From NCBI GenBank assembly GCA_030706385.1, contig JAUZOQ010000016.1, forward strand, positions 1 to 46,431: a stretch of DNA of 46,431 nt, given 5' to 3'. Position 1 is the first letter of the stretch, and each line of letters begins with the position of its first letter. This document shows, one piece after another, positions 28,458-38,293 of this stretch. The DNA is from Bacteroidota bacterium. GTDB lineage: Bacteria > Bacteroidota > Ignavibacteria > Palsa-1295. Both the position numbers and the translations under genes were made by a program. The notes beneath the pieces are model-generated. The model saw only the letters and a list, made by a program, of their open reading frames with translations, was not told where the DNA came from and made no database searches.

Positions 28458-28831
28458 GAGAGGGTACCCCTTTAATAATAAGTACCGTCATGATGTGATA
28501 AGGTGCAGGTCATAAATCACGCTCTAGCGAATTCGGAGAGATGAGACCTTATTCAGTCCAAATAGTTCTTGGGAGGACTTTTTTTCAGATGAATGCCAGA
28601 GATATCCCTGCTGCAATCTTTGCCGGCCCGTGAAAAATGAACCAAGTAATTTGGGTTTTACAAAATGCAGTGTTGGCAGATAACGACGTATCTATCGGCT
28701 AATAAATTCGGATGAGCAAGATCTCTTGAGGGAGGTGGGAAGAAACGAGCTTTTGCCCTGAATTCGGGCCGACGAGCCATCGGATCATGGCGGACTCCAC
28801 TTTCGACTCCGAAAGTTGACAAGCGTATAAC

Positions 28832-28860
28832 AAAAAACCGAACATGACATTCGGTTTTCT
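28832..28860 (-). terminator. Rho-independent terminator after tRNA-fMet
   Basis: Minus strand aaACCGAAtgtcatgTTCGGTttttttg. Confidence 0.75.
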
Positions 28861-28863
28861 TTC

Positions 28864-28936
<73 letters not shown>

Positions 28937-28996
28937 ATCATTGTAATTGGGACGGGAAAACTCGCCTTTCCCGTACAAGGTTCCTATTCTACGGAT

Positions 28997-30025
28997 TTAG
29001 AACAGGTATGTTCCTCCGAAGCGGTGAATATCGGCCTTTACCGGGCCCATAATGCTTAGGGAATAGTCGAGTTGGAGCTTTTTAGTTGCCAGCCCGAGGC
29101 CGACGGAGAATCCTCCTAAGCCCAGGCCTTCCGGCACTTGCAGGTCGCGGCGATCCTGATTCTCGTAGCCGAACCTGAGCCGCATGACTTTAGCAACAAT
29201 AAACTCTCCGCCTATGGAAAAATCATTGAGCGCATAGAAGAAATTACGTCCCTCGCGGTCTCTTGTCAGGTTATGAAAATCCAGATGAACGGTAAGAGGC
29301 AGGCGTTCGAGTTTTTTCGAAAGGCCTAACTGCAAATTGAAAGGCAGCGGCTCCTTTGTTCCATCATAATAGCTCAATTGCTTTCCGATGTTCGTTGCCG
29401 AGAGGCCTACGGTCAGGAGCAGCGGCACGCTTTCATAAAATACTCCGAGATCGGCAGCAAGACCGGATGAACTATAGGAGCCCGAAACAAGGCTCGACGA
29501 AATAAACTTCAAAGCAACACCGTAGTGAAATGGTTTTTCGGGAATGATGCCGGAATATGCTACGGAGAGGACAAAATCTCCGGCCGTAAAATCGTTAGTG
29601 AGTTGCCCGAGATTATCGGCGCCCTTGAATGTGCCGTAACTATTATAAAGAATGCCAACTCCGACCCAGCTCTTCTGGCCCAATGCTTCGGGAGCAGGTG
29701 CGGAAAATGCGATCGAGCCTTGCGTGATCCCGACTCCGAGCGCACTCACAGAAAGCGAAAGGTCCGTACCCGGAGCAACGGAATCCCGTGGAGTCTGCGA
29801 TGAAAGGGCGGCGGGATTGCTGAAGATCGTATTCGGATCGTTCTTGATCGCCACAAAAGAATTTCCCATTGCCGCTGCACGCGGAGTGGGGACGATCTTC
29901 AGAAGATTGTATAGCTGCGCCCTGCCCGAATTCTCATCGGTCGAAAGTGATGTAGCAGGCTGCGCGAAGATGCTGCGGGAGAGCAGTAGAATGCCAAGAA
30001 ATACAAATCCAGAAAATTTTGTCAT
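28997..30025 (-). CDS. Outer-membrane beta-barrel protein, PorQ/PorV (type IX secretion-associated) family-like
   Basis: Signal peptide MTKFSGFVFLGILLLSRSIFA|Q; LLKIVPTPRAAAMGNSFVAIKNDPNTIFSNPAALS; amphipathic strands throughout, ending …KADIHRFGGTYLF with terminal Phe. Confidence 0.65.
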   Translation of the reverse strand: MTKFSGFVFLGILLLSRSIFAQPATSLSTDENSGRAQLYNLLKIVPTPRAAAMGNSFVAIKNDPNTIFSNPAALSSQTPRDSVAPGTDLSLSVSALGVGITQGSIAFSAPAPEALGQKSWVGVGILYNSYGTFKGADNLGQLTNDFTAGDFVLSVAYSGIIPEKPFHYGVALKFISSSLVSGSYSSSGLAADLGVFYESVPLLLTVGLSATNIGKQLSYYDGTKEPLPFNLQLGLSKKLERLPLTVHLDFHNLTRDREGRNFFYALNDFSIGGEFIVAKVMRLRFGYENQDRRDLQVPEGLGLGGFSVGLGLATKKLQLDYSLSIMGPVKADIHRFGGTYLF

Positions 30026-30163
30026 GAGCTGAGTTATTCGTCAATCGCCCCGTCAAATCCGGAGGCGGCCAAGAGCTATTAAGCAACGTTACTAACAACT
30101 CCAAAAGCGAAAAAGTATTACACTTGTTTGATGCAGCAAGTTCAACAAAAGTAGGGCAATTTC

Positions 30164-31072
30164 CTATCCGCGCGGATGGAAACGGCGATGCACTTCAAGC
30201 AAGTAGCTCCGGTCGATGTGCGTATAGATCTCCGTTGTCGAAATATCGGCATGCCCGAGCAATTCCTGCACAATGCGTAGATCGGCACCGCCCTCGAGCA
30301 GGTGCGTTGCAAAGGAGTGCCGGAATGTGTGCGGAGTGATCCGCTTTTCGATCTTGGCAGCCTTTGTATATTCCTGAATGATATTCCACACAGCCATTCT
30401 CGAAAGACCTGTTCCCCTCTCCTGACTGAGGAAGATCGCATCTGTCATTTTCGATTTCTTCAGGAAAAGTGGCCGGACCTTATCCAGATATTCATCCAGT
30501 ATTCCGATCGCCGCTTTGCCGATGGGGACGATCCGTTCTTTTTTGCCCTTACCGAAAAGCCGCACCAACCCATCGCGAAGAAATAGTTGAGAGACGGTCA
30601 GAGTCGTCAGCTCCGATACGCGTGCGCCTGTAGCATAAAGGAATTCTAAGATGGCTTTGTCGCGAATTCCCTTTTTGGAAGTAAGATCGGGTTTCGAAAG
30701 AATCGATTCGATTTCCCTGACTGTCAAAATTTCAGGCGGCTGCCGCTTCGGTGTTTTGAGTTCTAGCGATTCGGTCGGATCGAAATCGAGAATGCGTTCG
30801 ACGAGCAGGAATTTGTAGAAGCCCCGAATGGCAGAAATGATGCGGGCAATGCTGGAGCGCTCAAGCCCGGCTTCGGAAAGCGCTTTGATAAATTGCTGAA
30901 GATCGGTGGTCTTCGCAATTCCGAAATCTTTCTGCTTCGAAGAAAGATAGGAAGAGAGTTTCTCGAGATCGCGCTTATATGCATCGAGCGAGTTATCGCT
31001 GAGCCCGCGTTCAAGCCGCAGATAGCTCAGGTAATTACGCTCAAGCGACCTTTGCTGCTTCGCTTTCTCCAC
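30164..31072 (-). CDS. Tyrosine recombinase XerC/XerD family
   Basis: Catalytic residues in LYATGARVSELTTLTVSQL, KERIVPIG, ITPHTFRHSFATHLLEGGADLRIVQELLGHADISTTEIYTHI. Confidence 0.93.
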   Translation of the reverse strand: MEKAKQQRSLERNYLSYLRLERGLSDNSLDAYKRDLEKLSSYLSSKQKDFGIAKTTDLQQFIKALSEAGLERSSIARIISAIRGFYKFLLVERILDFDPTESLELKTPKRQPPEILTVREIESILSKPDLTSKKGIRDKAILEFLYATGARVSELTTLTVSQLFLRDGLVRLFGKGKKERIVPIGKAAIGILDEYLDKVRPLFLKKSKMTDAIFLSQERGTGLSRMAVWNIIQEYTKAAKIEKRITPHTFRHSFATHLLEGGADLRIVQELLGHADISTTEIYTHIDRSYLLEVHRRFHPRG

Positions 31073-33341
31073 GATAGGTAAGAGATTGCTGCGGTGGTTG
31101 CGGATAGGAGATACGGCTATGGAACGAGCCGATCAGCAAACGCGCAAATACATTTCGAATGATGACGAGGTCATGCAACGTAAGATCGCATTCATCGAGT
31201 TGGCCATCGGCAATTCGTTCGCGAAAAAGTGCAGCCAGGTCTGCTTCAATGAGTTCGACGGTTGGCTCGTCAACTCGCATGAGCAAAGTTCTTGCTACGG
31301 CTTCCGATGCATCGGCAAGCATTACGACGGCAGTTTCTTTCGTATTCGGTTTTGGTCCGGGATAGCGGTAAAGTGTATCGTCGAGTGTTCCGCCTGCTGC
31401 CACAAGGCTTAGGGCCTTCTGATAGAAGAAGGAAATGCGCAGCGTTCCGTGATGCATCGGAATAAAATCAATGATCTTCTCGGGTAGTTTCTCTTCGCGT
31501 GCCAAGGCAATGCCTGCAGTTACGTGTGCGCGAACGCGCGCTGCGCTTTCGGCCGAGGAGATCGAATCGTGAATATTCTCATGACTTTGATTCTCGATAA
31601 AATCAGCCGGACTTGCGATCTTTCCGACATCATGAAACATTGCTCCAACCTTCGCAAGCAATGAATTCGCTCCGATCGCAAGAGCGGCATTCTCGGCAAG
31701 TTGCGAGACGAGCATCGTGTGATGATACGTACCCGGAGCTTCAAGCGCAAGCCGGCGGAGCAGGGGATGATTGATGTCATTGAAATCGGCTAGCCGCAGA
31801 TCGCTCATCGTATCGAAGATCGCTTCGACAACAAATACCAGTCCCAAAGTCAGCACGGGCGAGATCAGCGCATTTCCAGCCGCAGCAGCAAGTTCGAGTG
31901 CAATATCTTTCAGCGGCGCACCGCGCTCGAAGGCAAGTGCAGTGATGGCAATGAAATATCCAAGAAAAATATATCCAATACTTTTGAATAATTGGGAGCG
32001 GCTCCGCAGATCACGTACCGTATATGCCGCGAAGGCGCCCGCAGAGAGGCCTGCAAGTGCGACATTATAGTCATTGCCTCGGATACCCGCTACAAGAAGC
32101 GCCGTTATCACCGTTCCATAGAAACCCGTACGCGAATCGAACAGCACCGTCAGTAACATAGAAGTCACGGGTATCAGAATGAAATACTCCAAAGGAAACG
32201 ATGTATGAATGCCGACAGAGACATACGCCATCAGAGCCGGAAAGATGAGTATGACGGAGATCAGCAGAAGCTGCGCATTATCCTTATAGATCCTGCGCCT
32301 GATGAATTTTACATAGAGCACAAAAAGCAGAACGATGATGGCCACATGGCCGATCGTGCCAACAGCGCGCGCGACAATAGCGCCCGGGCCTCCCAAATCG
32401 ATGCGCGCCTGCGCAAGAGATTCCAATGCTGACTTTGCAGCCGGAGTGATGACTTCTCCTTTGGCAATGATCTTCTGACCTTCCAAAATGACGCCATCAG
32501 TTTTCGGAACGCGATCGATGATGGACTTCTTGCTTTCATCGGTCTGCTCGGCGCTATAAGTAAGATTCGGGATTAGTGTCGCGGCAGCGATCTTTGCAAG
32601 TGCGATCTTCGCATCCTGCGGCGCGCGTATATCCCTTTCGATCGCTTGAAGCAGTGCATTCTTCGCGCCATCGGTTGTGAGCGCATCATGGAGATAGACG
32701 ATCTGTTCTTCGCTTGCGCGTTTGCGGACTGCGATCTTCTGATCGGAACTCGATGAGTATGCCGATGGAACTGAGCCAACAACATACGAATGCGCCAGCA
32801 ACTTCATTGCTGCATTCTCGATCGGTGTATTCGCAGTTTCGCCAGGCTGCTTGCCGGTCAGCGGCCTGTCGTGCGCATTGAGATACGACGCAAGTGCTCC
32901 GGCTTCTCCATTGGAGAGGCCGAGCGAAGAAGAGAGTTTATCGAGCGAATCGGCTGCGGGCGGACTTCCCGAGCGTCCTGCAAGATCGGAAAATTTTGCA
33001 AGCGTATTGTGAAGAGAATCCAAGGATCGTCGGCCTGCTGAGGAATCGATGACGAAAACAGGATAGAAATTTTCCAATGCCTTTGAGACATCTCCGCGGT
33101 AACGCTGATTATCCTTCAGCAATCGGAAGGAAAATGGAGCAGTCACATCGGCACTCGTCCAAAGCGAACCGACGGAGTATCCCGTTACATTTTGCGGCGA
33201 TTGTGCTTGCGGGAAAAGTACAGCGAGAAGAAGCGTGAGGACGACGGCAATAACCAGGCGTGCGCCTTTAGAGCGGCGCCACCCGGCACTACGCAAAGCA
33301 ATGCCAAATTTATCGAATAGATTCTTGCCGCTATATTTCAT
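31041..33341 (-). CDS. 7TM-HD family membrane protein (PgpH/YqfF-like cyclic-di-AMP phosphodiesterase family)
   Basis: N-terminal TM plus extracytoplasmic domain, about 7 TM helices, then HD domain APGTYHHTMLVSQLAENAALAIGANSLLAKVGAMFHDVGKIASPADFIENQ…MHHGTLRISFF. Confidence 0.88.
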   Translation of the reverse strand: MKYSGKNLFDKFGIALRSAGWRRSKGARLVIAVVLTLLLAVLFPQAQSPQNVTGYSVGSLWTSADVTAPFSFRLLKDNQRYRGDVSKALENFYPVFVIDSSAGRRSLDSLHNTLAKFSDLAGRSGSPPAADSLDKLSSSLGLSNGEAGALASYLNAHDRPLTGKQPGETANTPIENAAMKLLAHSYVVGSVPSAYSSSSDQKIAVRKRASEEQIVYLHDALTTDGAKNALLQAIERDIRAPQDAKIALAKIAAATLIPNLTYSAEQTDESKKSIIDRVPKTDGVILEGQKIIAKGEVITPAAKSALESLAQARIDLGGPGAIVARAVGTIGHVAIIVLLFVLYVKFIRRRIYKDNAQLLLISVILIFPALMAYVSVGIHTSFPLEYFILIPVTSMLLTVLFDSRTGFYGTVITALLVAGIRGNDYNVALAGLSAGAFAAYTVRDLRSRSQLFKSIGYIFLGYFIAITALAFERGAPLKDIALELAAAAGNALISPVLTLGLVFVVEAIFDTMSDLRLADFNDINHPLLRRLALEAPGTYHHTMLVSQLAENAALAIGANSLLAKVGAMFHDVGKIASPADFIENQSHENIHDSISSAESAARVRAHVTAGIALAREEKLPEKIIDFIPMHHGTLRISFFYQKALSLVAAGGTLDDTLYRYPGPKPNTKETAVVMLADASEAVARTLLMRVDEPTVELIEADLAALFRERIADGQLDECDLTLHDLVIIRNVFARLLIGSFHSRISYPQPPQQSLTYRGESEAAKVA

Positions 33342-33399
33342 TCAAGGTTCGAGATCATTCGTCCTTGTCCGATACCGACTTCAGACGAACGACTAATCA

Positions 33400-33933
33400 T
33401 CACTTTTCGCGCATCAAAGCAAGGGCCATCGATTCGAGATCGGCTTTTTGCCGCATGCCGATGTAGTGAGCGCGTATCAGCCCTTTGCGATCGATGAGAA
33501 AAGTTACGGGAATGGCATTCATCCCGCCGTATTTATCGGCAATGTCATTGTTACCGATGAGAATCGGATAGGAGATCTTGTATTTATCGTTAAACGGCTT
33601 TACCTTTTCAACGCCTTCCTGATCCAAAGCGATACCGATGAACTGCAAGCCGTCTTTGCCATAGGTATTTTGTAATTCGATGAAATCCGGAATCTCCTTA
33701 CGGCAGGGCCCGCACCATGTAGCCCAGAAATTCAATACGACGATCTTCCCCCTGTAATCGGAAAGACTGACAGTCTTCCCGTTCACATCTTTAAGCGTGA
33801 ATTCCGGAGCCGGTTTATCGTCGCTGAACTCGGCATGCTTCATGTCTTCGGCTTTCGGTTTGGCGAAAAGGAAGATCGCAATGCCGGATACGAGAAAGAA
33901 TATCGCAAAAAATATAGGACGCTTCGTTTTCAT
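33400..33933 (-). CDS. TlpA/ResA-like thiol-disulfide oxidoreductase, membrane-anchored
   Basis: N-terminal hydrophobic anchor; PEFTLKDVNGKTVSLSDYRGKIVVLNFWATWCGPCRKEIPDF…GGMNAIPVTFLIDRKGLI. Confidence 0.92.
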   Translation of the reverse strand: MKTKRPIFFAIFFLVSGIAIFLFAKPKAEDMKHAEFSDDKPAPEFTLKDVNGKTVSLSDYRGKIVVLNFWATWCGPCRKEIPDFIELQNTYGKDGLQFIGIALDQEGVEKVKPFNDKYKISYPILIGNNDIADKYGGMNAIPVTFLIDRKGLIRAHYIGMRQKADLESMALALMREK

Positions 33934-34114
33934 TGTCGTAGCCCTAGAATAAAAGTCAGACCCCGAGAGATCTATCTTATCTACAAAATTTGAACGGTTT
34001 TAGTGCTGATTTGATAGGCTCAAACTTCATCGGCCAGTGAGGCGATTAACATGAAGCCATTAATAATAAAGGAGATGCACGTAGAAGTCAGATAGCCAAG
34101 GCCGGAACCGGCAC

Positions 34115-34834
34115 TTATTTATCCGATGGATCGGCTTGCCTGATCTGGGCCTGGTATCTTCCGTTGGAATTCGACCACCGGTCGTGATGAGTATCGGGAT
34201 TTGAACTGGTAACCGATCCCTGAAACGAGATCAGCTGAAGATCGGAGCTCTCTGAAGTAGGGCCGGTGATCGTGCGCTGCAAGATCAGACCATAATACCT
34301 AGCGAAGTAGCGGACGACGTAATTATCACTTGAAGTTCTGTTATCAGCATATTTTACAACAACAACATCGTTGTAATGCACCTCTCGGCCGGGAAGATAG
34401 TACTCTTCATATTTTCCGACGACCGTTGCCTGAATATTTTGTGCCGTATCGGCAAACCACGATGCTCCGATCTCTAGTTTGCCCTTCAGCGCTACATAAC
34501 CCTGATCGGTCGGAGAGTTTGCCAGAAGGCAGATCGCAGATCCATCGGGAGCCTGGACGTTCTTGAAGTAGTAGAGTACTCCGGCATTCGACTGATCCTT
34601 ATTCGCAAGCTTGAGATAGCTGTTGTATGAATTATCGACCTGGCTTACCTGATAGGTCGAAGTATCGATCACCGATGCATTATCCTGTGAGTAGGTATAT
34701 TGGAACGTGAGATTCTGCTGGAAGAAATAATCGTTCGCATTGGATGGAAGCTGCGCAGGATCGTTCGGCGATGCACATGCACCGAGAAGAGTGGAGAGAA
34801 ACGTAATGATCGCCAGTGAAATCGGATTTTTCAT
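34115..34834 (-). CDS. Predicted lipoprotein of unknown function
   Basis: MKNPISLAIITFLSTLLGAC lipobox; no recognised domain; 12 nt downstream of the anti-sigma/barrel gene, same strand. Confidence 0.7.
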   Translation of the reverse strand: MKNPISLAIITFLSTLLGACASPNDPAQLPSNANDYFFQQNLTFQYTYSQDNASVIDTSTYQVSQVDNSYNSYLKLANKDQSNAGVLYYFKNVQAPDGSAICLLANSPTDQGYVALKGKLEIGASWFADTAQNIQATVVGKYEEYYLPGREVHYNDVVVVKYADNRTSSDNYVVRYFARYYGLILQRTITGPTSESSDLQLISFQGSVTSSNPDTHHDRWSNSNGRYQAQIRQADPSDK

Positions 34835-34846
34835 ATCACACCTCCA

Positions 34847-36235
34847 TTAGAAATGGAAATATATTCCCGAATTGATCTCAAAATTATAGCTTGGCTGAGT
34901 CGTTTGTGTCGCTGCCGGTATTCCGAATGAAGATACACCCTGAGCGATCACTTGCTGCTGCTCGGCATCGATGTTATAACTCAGATGCGTACCGCGAAGT
35001 CCTACTGAAATTCCGACATCGCTTGTCGCATCGTAATGAGCGCCGATCTCGCCGCCAAGGATCATTCCAGCCGATGAACCTGCTGCCGTTCCGGTAATGG
35101 TCAGCGCCAGTTTCTTCCATGCGGGAATGCGGTATTGTAACAAGGCGCCGCCATAAGTAGTTTGCACATGGACCAGGTCGGCAACCATCTCATATCCCTT
35201 TTTCGGATCGAGCGCATCCTTTTGTGCAATGCGGAATTTCTTCATCGTTACATTTGCCGTTCCGAATGTTGCGCCGCCCCAGACCTTCGAAATGAAACTC
35301 GTCTCATTGGCAAAAGGCTGAAAGAGTGCGGAAACCGACGAGTTCGTTACGACGGGCATCGAAACATTCGTAGCTGAGTTATTCGGAAATTGCTTGCCGA
35401 TGCCTTCGTTGAAGTAGAATTCCCATTTCTGAATAAAACTCTTCTGCGGATTGGATTCCTCACGATCGAAAGGAGTAAGCGCATGGAATCTATCCTGCTC
35501 GCCGATCGATGCAAGATCCTTCGGTTGAGCAATAAGCTTCGGAGTTACTGAAGAGATATCGGCAAATGCATTCACGGGCTCAGGCTTCGCATTGCTTACT
35601 TCAAGATCGCCATTTGCAACATTCGAACTGGCTTCGGCACTGATCTCACTTACAAGGGGCGCTCCGGAGTTTTGCATGGATGTCAGGTGCGCCGCATTGA
35701 ATGGGGAGTGATGCTTCGCTGAGGAATTCCGTAATGTTTGCGTCGTCGCCGAATTGGACTCGGTGTTTCCGGCGATAGCAGCAGGCATTTGTGCCGTGGG
35801 AGTCAATGCCGTAGATCTTGCCATTCCATTCTCTGCAATGGCATTAGACGAATTCGAATTCTTGCCGGCAAAGAAACCGGCACCAAGACCGATAAGCAAA
35901 CAGATCACTGCAACGGAGGCAACGGAAAAAGCTGAACTGAATAGACCGGTACGAGATGTCGTAGCAGCGGATTCGAGGATGGCAGCCGAAGGCGCTGCAG
36001 CATTCTGCATAACGGGAGGCATCATCTCGCCAAGCTGAGCCCAGAGTTTCTGCTCGGCAGCATAAGGGACGGCAATCGAATTGCGGTCGCGTTGGAACAG
36101 CTCTTGCTGCTTGAAATAACTGCGCAGAAGCTCGCGGCGCTCGGGCGAGACGGAAAGGCGGTGCAATAGCTCCGCTTCCCGGTCCGGCGCCAAGGTGCCG
36201 TCCAAAAATTGTAAGAGTTCTGTGTTCATGCTCAT
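34847..36235 (-). CDS. Anti-sigma-like N-terminus + TM helix + long linker + C-terminal outer-membrane beta-barrel-like domain
   Basis: N-terminus MSMNTELLQFLDGTLAPDREAELLHRLSVSPERRELLRSYFKQQELFQRD; TM SAFSVASVAVICLLIGLGAGFFAG; low-complexity Ser/Ala/Asn linker; C-terminal alternating strands …LALTITGTAAGSSAGMILGGEIGAHYDATSDVGISVGLRGTHLSYNID…YNFEINSGIYFHF with terminal Phe. Confidence 0.75.
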   Translation of the reverse strand: MSMNTELLQFLDGTLAPDREAELLHRLSVSPERRELLRSYFKQQELFQRDRNSIAVPYAAEQKLWAQLGEMMPPVMQNAAAPSAAILESAATTSRTGLFSSAFSVASVAVICLLIGLGAGFFAGKNSNSSNAIAENGMARSTALTPTAQMPAAIAGNTESNSATTQTLRNSSAKHHSPFNAAHLTSMQNSGAPLVSEISAEASSNVANGDLEVSNAKPEPVNAFADISSVTPKLIAQPKDLASIGEQDRFHALTPFDREESNPQKSFIQKWEFYFNEGIGKQFPNNSATNVSMPVVTNSSVSALFQPFANETSFISKVWGGATFGTANVTMKKFRIAQKDALDPKKGYEMVADLVHVQTTYGGALLQYRIPAWKKLALTITGTAAGSSAGMILGGEIGAHYDATSDVGISVGLRGTHLSYNIDAEQQQVIAQGVSSFGIPAATQTTQPSYNFEINSGIYFHF

Positions 36236-36310
36236 ATCGCTATCTTCTCTCTTTCTTCATTCTAAAATCTTCCGGGGGTTCTCTTCGCAACTTCTGCAGC
36301 GAACTAACGG

Positions 36311-36913
36311 CTACCCCTCGTCTTTATAATACGGTTCAAGCAACAGCCTCAGCTGTTCGCGCGAACGGTAGATCCTGCTCTTAACGGCAGGAACGGTGAG
36401 CTTCATGACATCGGCAATCTCCTGATAACTCAGGCCCTGATACTCAAAAAGCAAGAACGGCTCGCGATTCTCCGGCGGCACTTGTTCCAGTGCGGTCTGG
36501 ATCCGCATCGCCCAATCATCTCCATACTCGACGGAAGGAGATGCGATGTAGCGCAGATCTTCGATATTATCGAACGTTCTACGGTCTCTGATCCGATTGA
36601 GGCAGAGATTATGCGCGATCGTGAAGATCCAACCTGCAAGGCTTTTATCTTCGGCAAATTGATGCGCACGCTGGAAGACGCGGATAAAGACTTCCTGATA
36701 CATATCTTCGGCCTCGGCGCTATTGCCGAGCATCCTCAGGCAATAACTAAAGACTCTCTGCCGGAAACGCAAGTAGAGTTCGGTGAACGCCTCACGCTTT
36801 CCCGCCATGAAGGCGCGAAATAGCTCGATCTCATAAGCGCGCTCGCGGTCCTTGTCGCTTGTGAAATTCGGTTCCATTTGCATCGGCTCGTGTAACTCAG
36901 CCATTGTTCGCAT
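36311..36913 (-). CDS. ECF-type RNA polymerase sigma factor
   Basis: AFTELYLRFRQRVFSYCLRMLGNSAEAEDMYQEVFIRVFQ…LAGWIFTIAHNLCLNRIRDRR…ENREPFLLFEYQGLSYQEIADVMKLTVPAVKSRIYRSREQLR. Confidence 0.92.
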   Translation of the reverse strand: MRTMAELHEPMQMEPNFTSDKDRERAYEIELFRAFMAGKREAFTELYLRFRQRVFSYCLRMLGNSAEAEDMYQEVFIRVFQRAHQFAEDKSLAGWIFTIAHNLCLNRIRDRRTFDNIEDLRYIASPSVEYGDDWAMRIQTALEQVPPENREPFLLFEYQGLSYQEIADVMKLTVPAVKSRIYRSREQLRLLLEPYYKDEG

Positions 36914-37190
36914 AGGCTTGCGCCCAGAAAGAGAAATCTCTAGTAAAATAACACCTCAGGCAGGTCAAAGTTGCATGCGAAAAATAGCCCAAAATGCGAG
37001 ATTTTGACTCTCCTGGAAGAATTTGCCGGAATCCCGGTAAATCTAACCCGCTATCAGCGGAGAATCTCTAACTATCCTCCGGTAACTACTGCCCTTCGTC
37101 TAAATCGCGGGAGTCATTCTTGCCCTGCTCGGCGTTAAAAAACTGAGAGTTATTTCTTCCAGGATGTCACTATAGCACACACACGCACAC

Positions 37191-38138
37191 ATGAATTCAG
37201 AGGAATCGGGATTTCCCCCGAAGATTCAGAAATTCGCAACCGATCCGGACGGTGAATTCCTTTCGCTGGTTTCACTTCTTGACGATCCGGACGTCCGCAT
37301 AGCTACTGCCGTCGAAGATCGGCTTCGCGCCCGCGGCTCTTCGATGCTCCATCCTCTGCTCGAATTCATCGATCTCTCCGGCGACGAACTTGCCAAACAA
37401 CGAGCGACCACTATAGCACTTGAATTTAATGAGTCCGTCCTTATCGAGGAATTTGCCAACCTTCGTTTCAAGCTTGAAGAAAAAAAACGCGGTGCTCTTG
37501 AAGAAGGCGTATTCCTCATTGCCCGCTACGGCTATCCCCGGCTTGATCAGGAGTACTACAAAGCCGAACTCGATGCGCTTGCCGGAATGATGCACGACAG
37601 GATCAAAGGGATACTCTCTCCCGATGAAGTCCTGGCAGCCGTCAACGAATTCTTTTTCAAGACGCGGGGCTTCAAAGGCAATCACGAACATTTTTTAGAA
37701 GCCGATAACAGCTACATCAATCAAGTTCTCGATCGGCGCATCGGAATTCCGATCTCACTTGCAGTGATCTATGTTCTCGTTGCCGGCCACCGGCTTGGCC
37801 TTCCGTTTACCGGAGTTTCGACTCCGGGACATTTCCTGATCCGCTACGACGGAATTCCCGGTGAGCCGCTGTTCATCGATGCTTATAACGACGGCATCAT
37901 CCTTCGCGAAAAAGACATCAAGAAATTTCTCTACACTTCCGGTCTGCCTTATTACGAATCGTTTATCCGCCCGGCGTCGTCGCGAATGATCCTGCTGAGG
38001 ATGATCCGGAATCTTATCGTCCTCTTCGAGGGCAAAAAGGATGTTGTTGCCCAAAGGGCCTTCGAACGCTTCCAGAGCGCCCTGCTTGGCAAGCGCCACG
38101 AAGAGGCAGCAGAGGCTCCGGAGGATATTTTCGAGTAA
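37191..38138 (+). CDS. SirB1-family protein (transglutaminase-like core)
   Basis: FFFKTRGFKGNHEHFLEADNSYINQVLDRRIGIPISLAVIYVLVAGHRLGLPFTGVSTPGHFLIRYDG…LFIDAYNDG. Confidence 0.82.
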   Translation: MNSEESGFPPKIQKFATDPDGEFLSLVSLLDDPDVRIATAVEDRLRARGSSMLHPLLEFIDLSGDELAKQRATTIALEFNESVLIEEFANLRFKLEEKKRGALEEGVFLIARYGYPRLDQEYYKAELDALAGMMHDRIKGILSPDEVLAAVNEFFFKTRGFKGNHEHFLEADNSYINQVLDRRIGIPISLAVIYVLVAGHRLGLPFTGVSTPGHFLIRYDGIPGEPLFIDAYNDGIILREKDIKKFLYTSGLPYYESFIRPASSRMILLRMIRNLIVLFEGKKDVVAQRAFERFQSALLGKRHEEAAEAPEDIFE

Positions 38139-38293
38139 GTTATTGTTTTATATAGAGTTAAAGAATTCATAATTAGAGAGCATTAATCAGGATCTCGTAT
38201 TAAACTTTATCTGCGATTTGGACTCTAATAAGGTAGAAGAGGCGTTTGGCGGACGCGCATAGCAAAAGAAAAAAAGAGGATTAACATCCCCCG

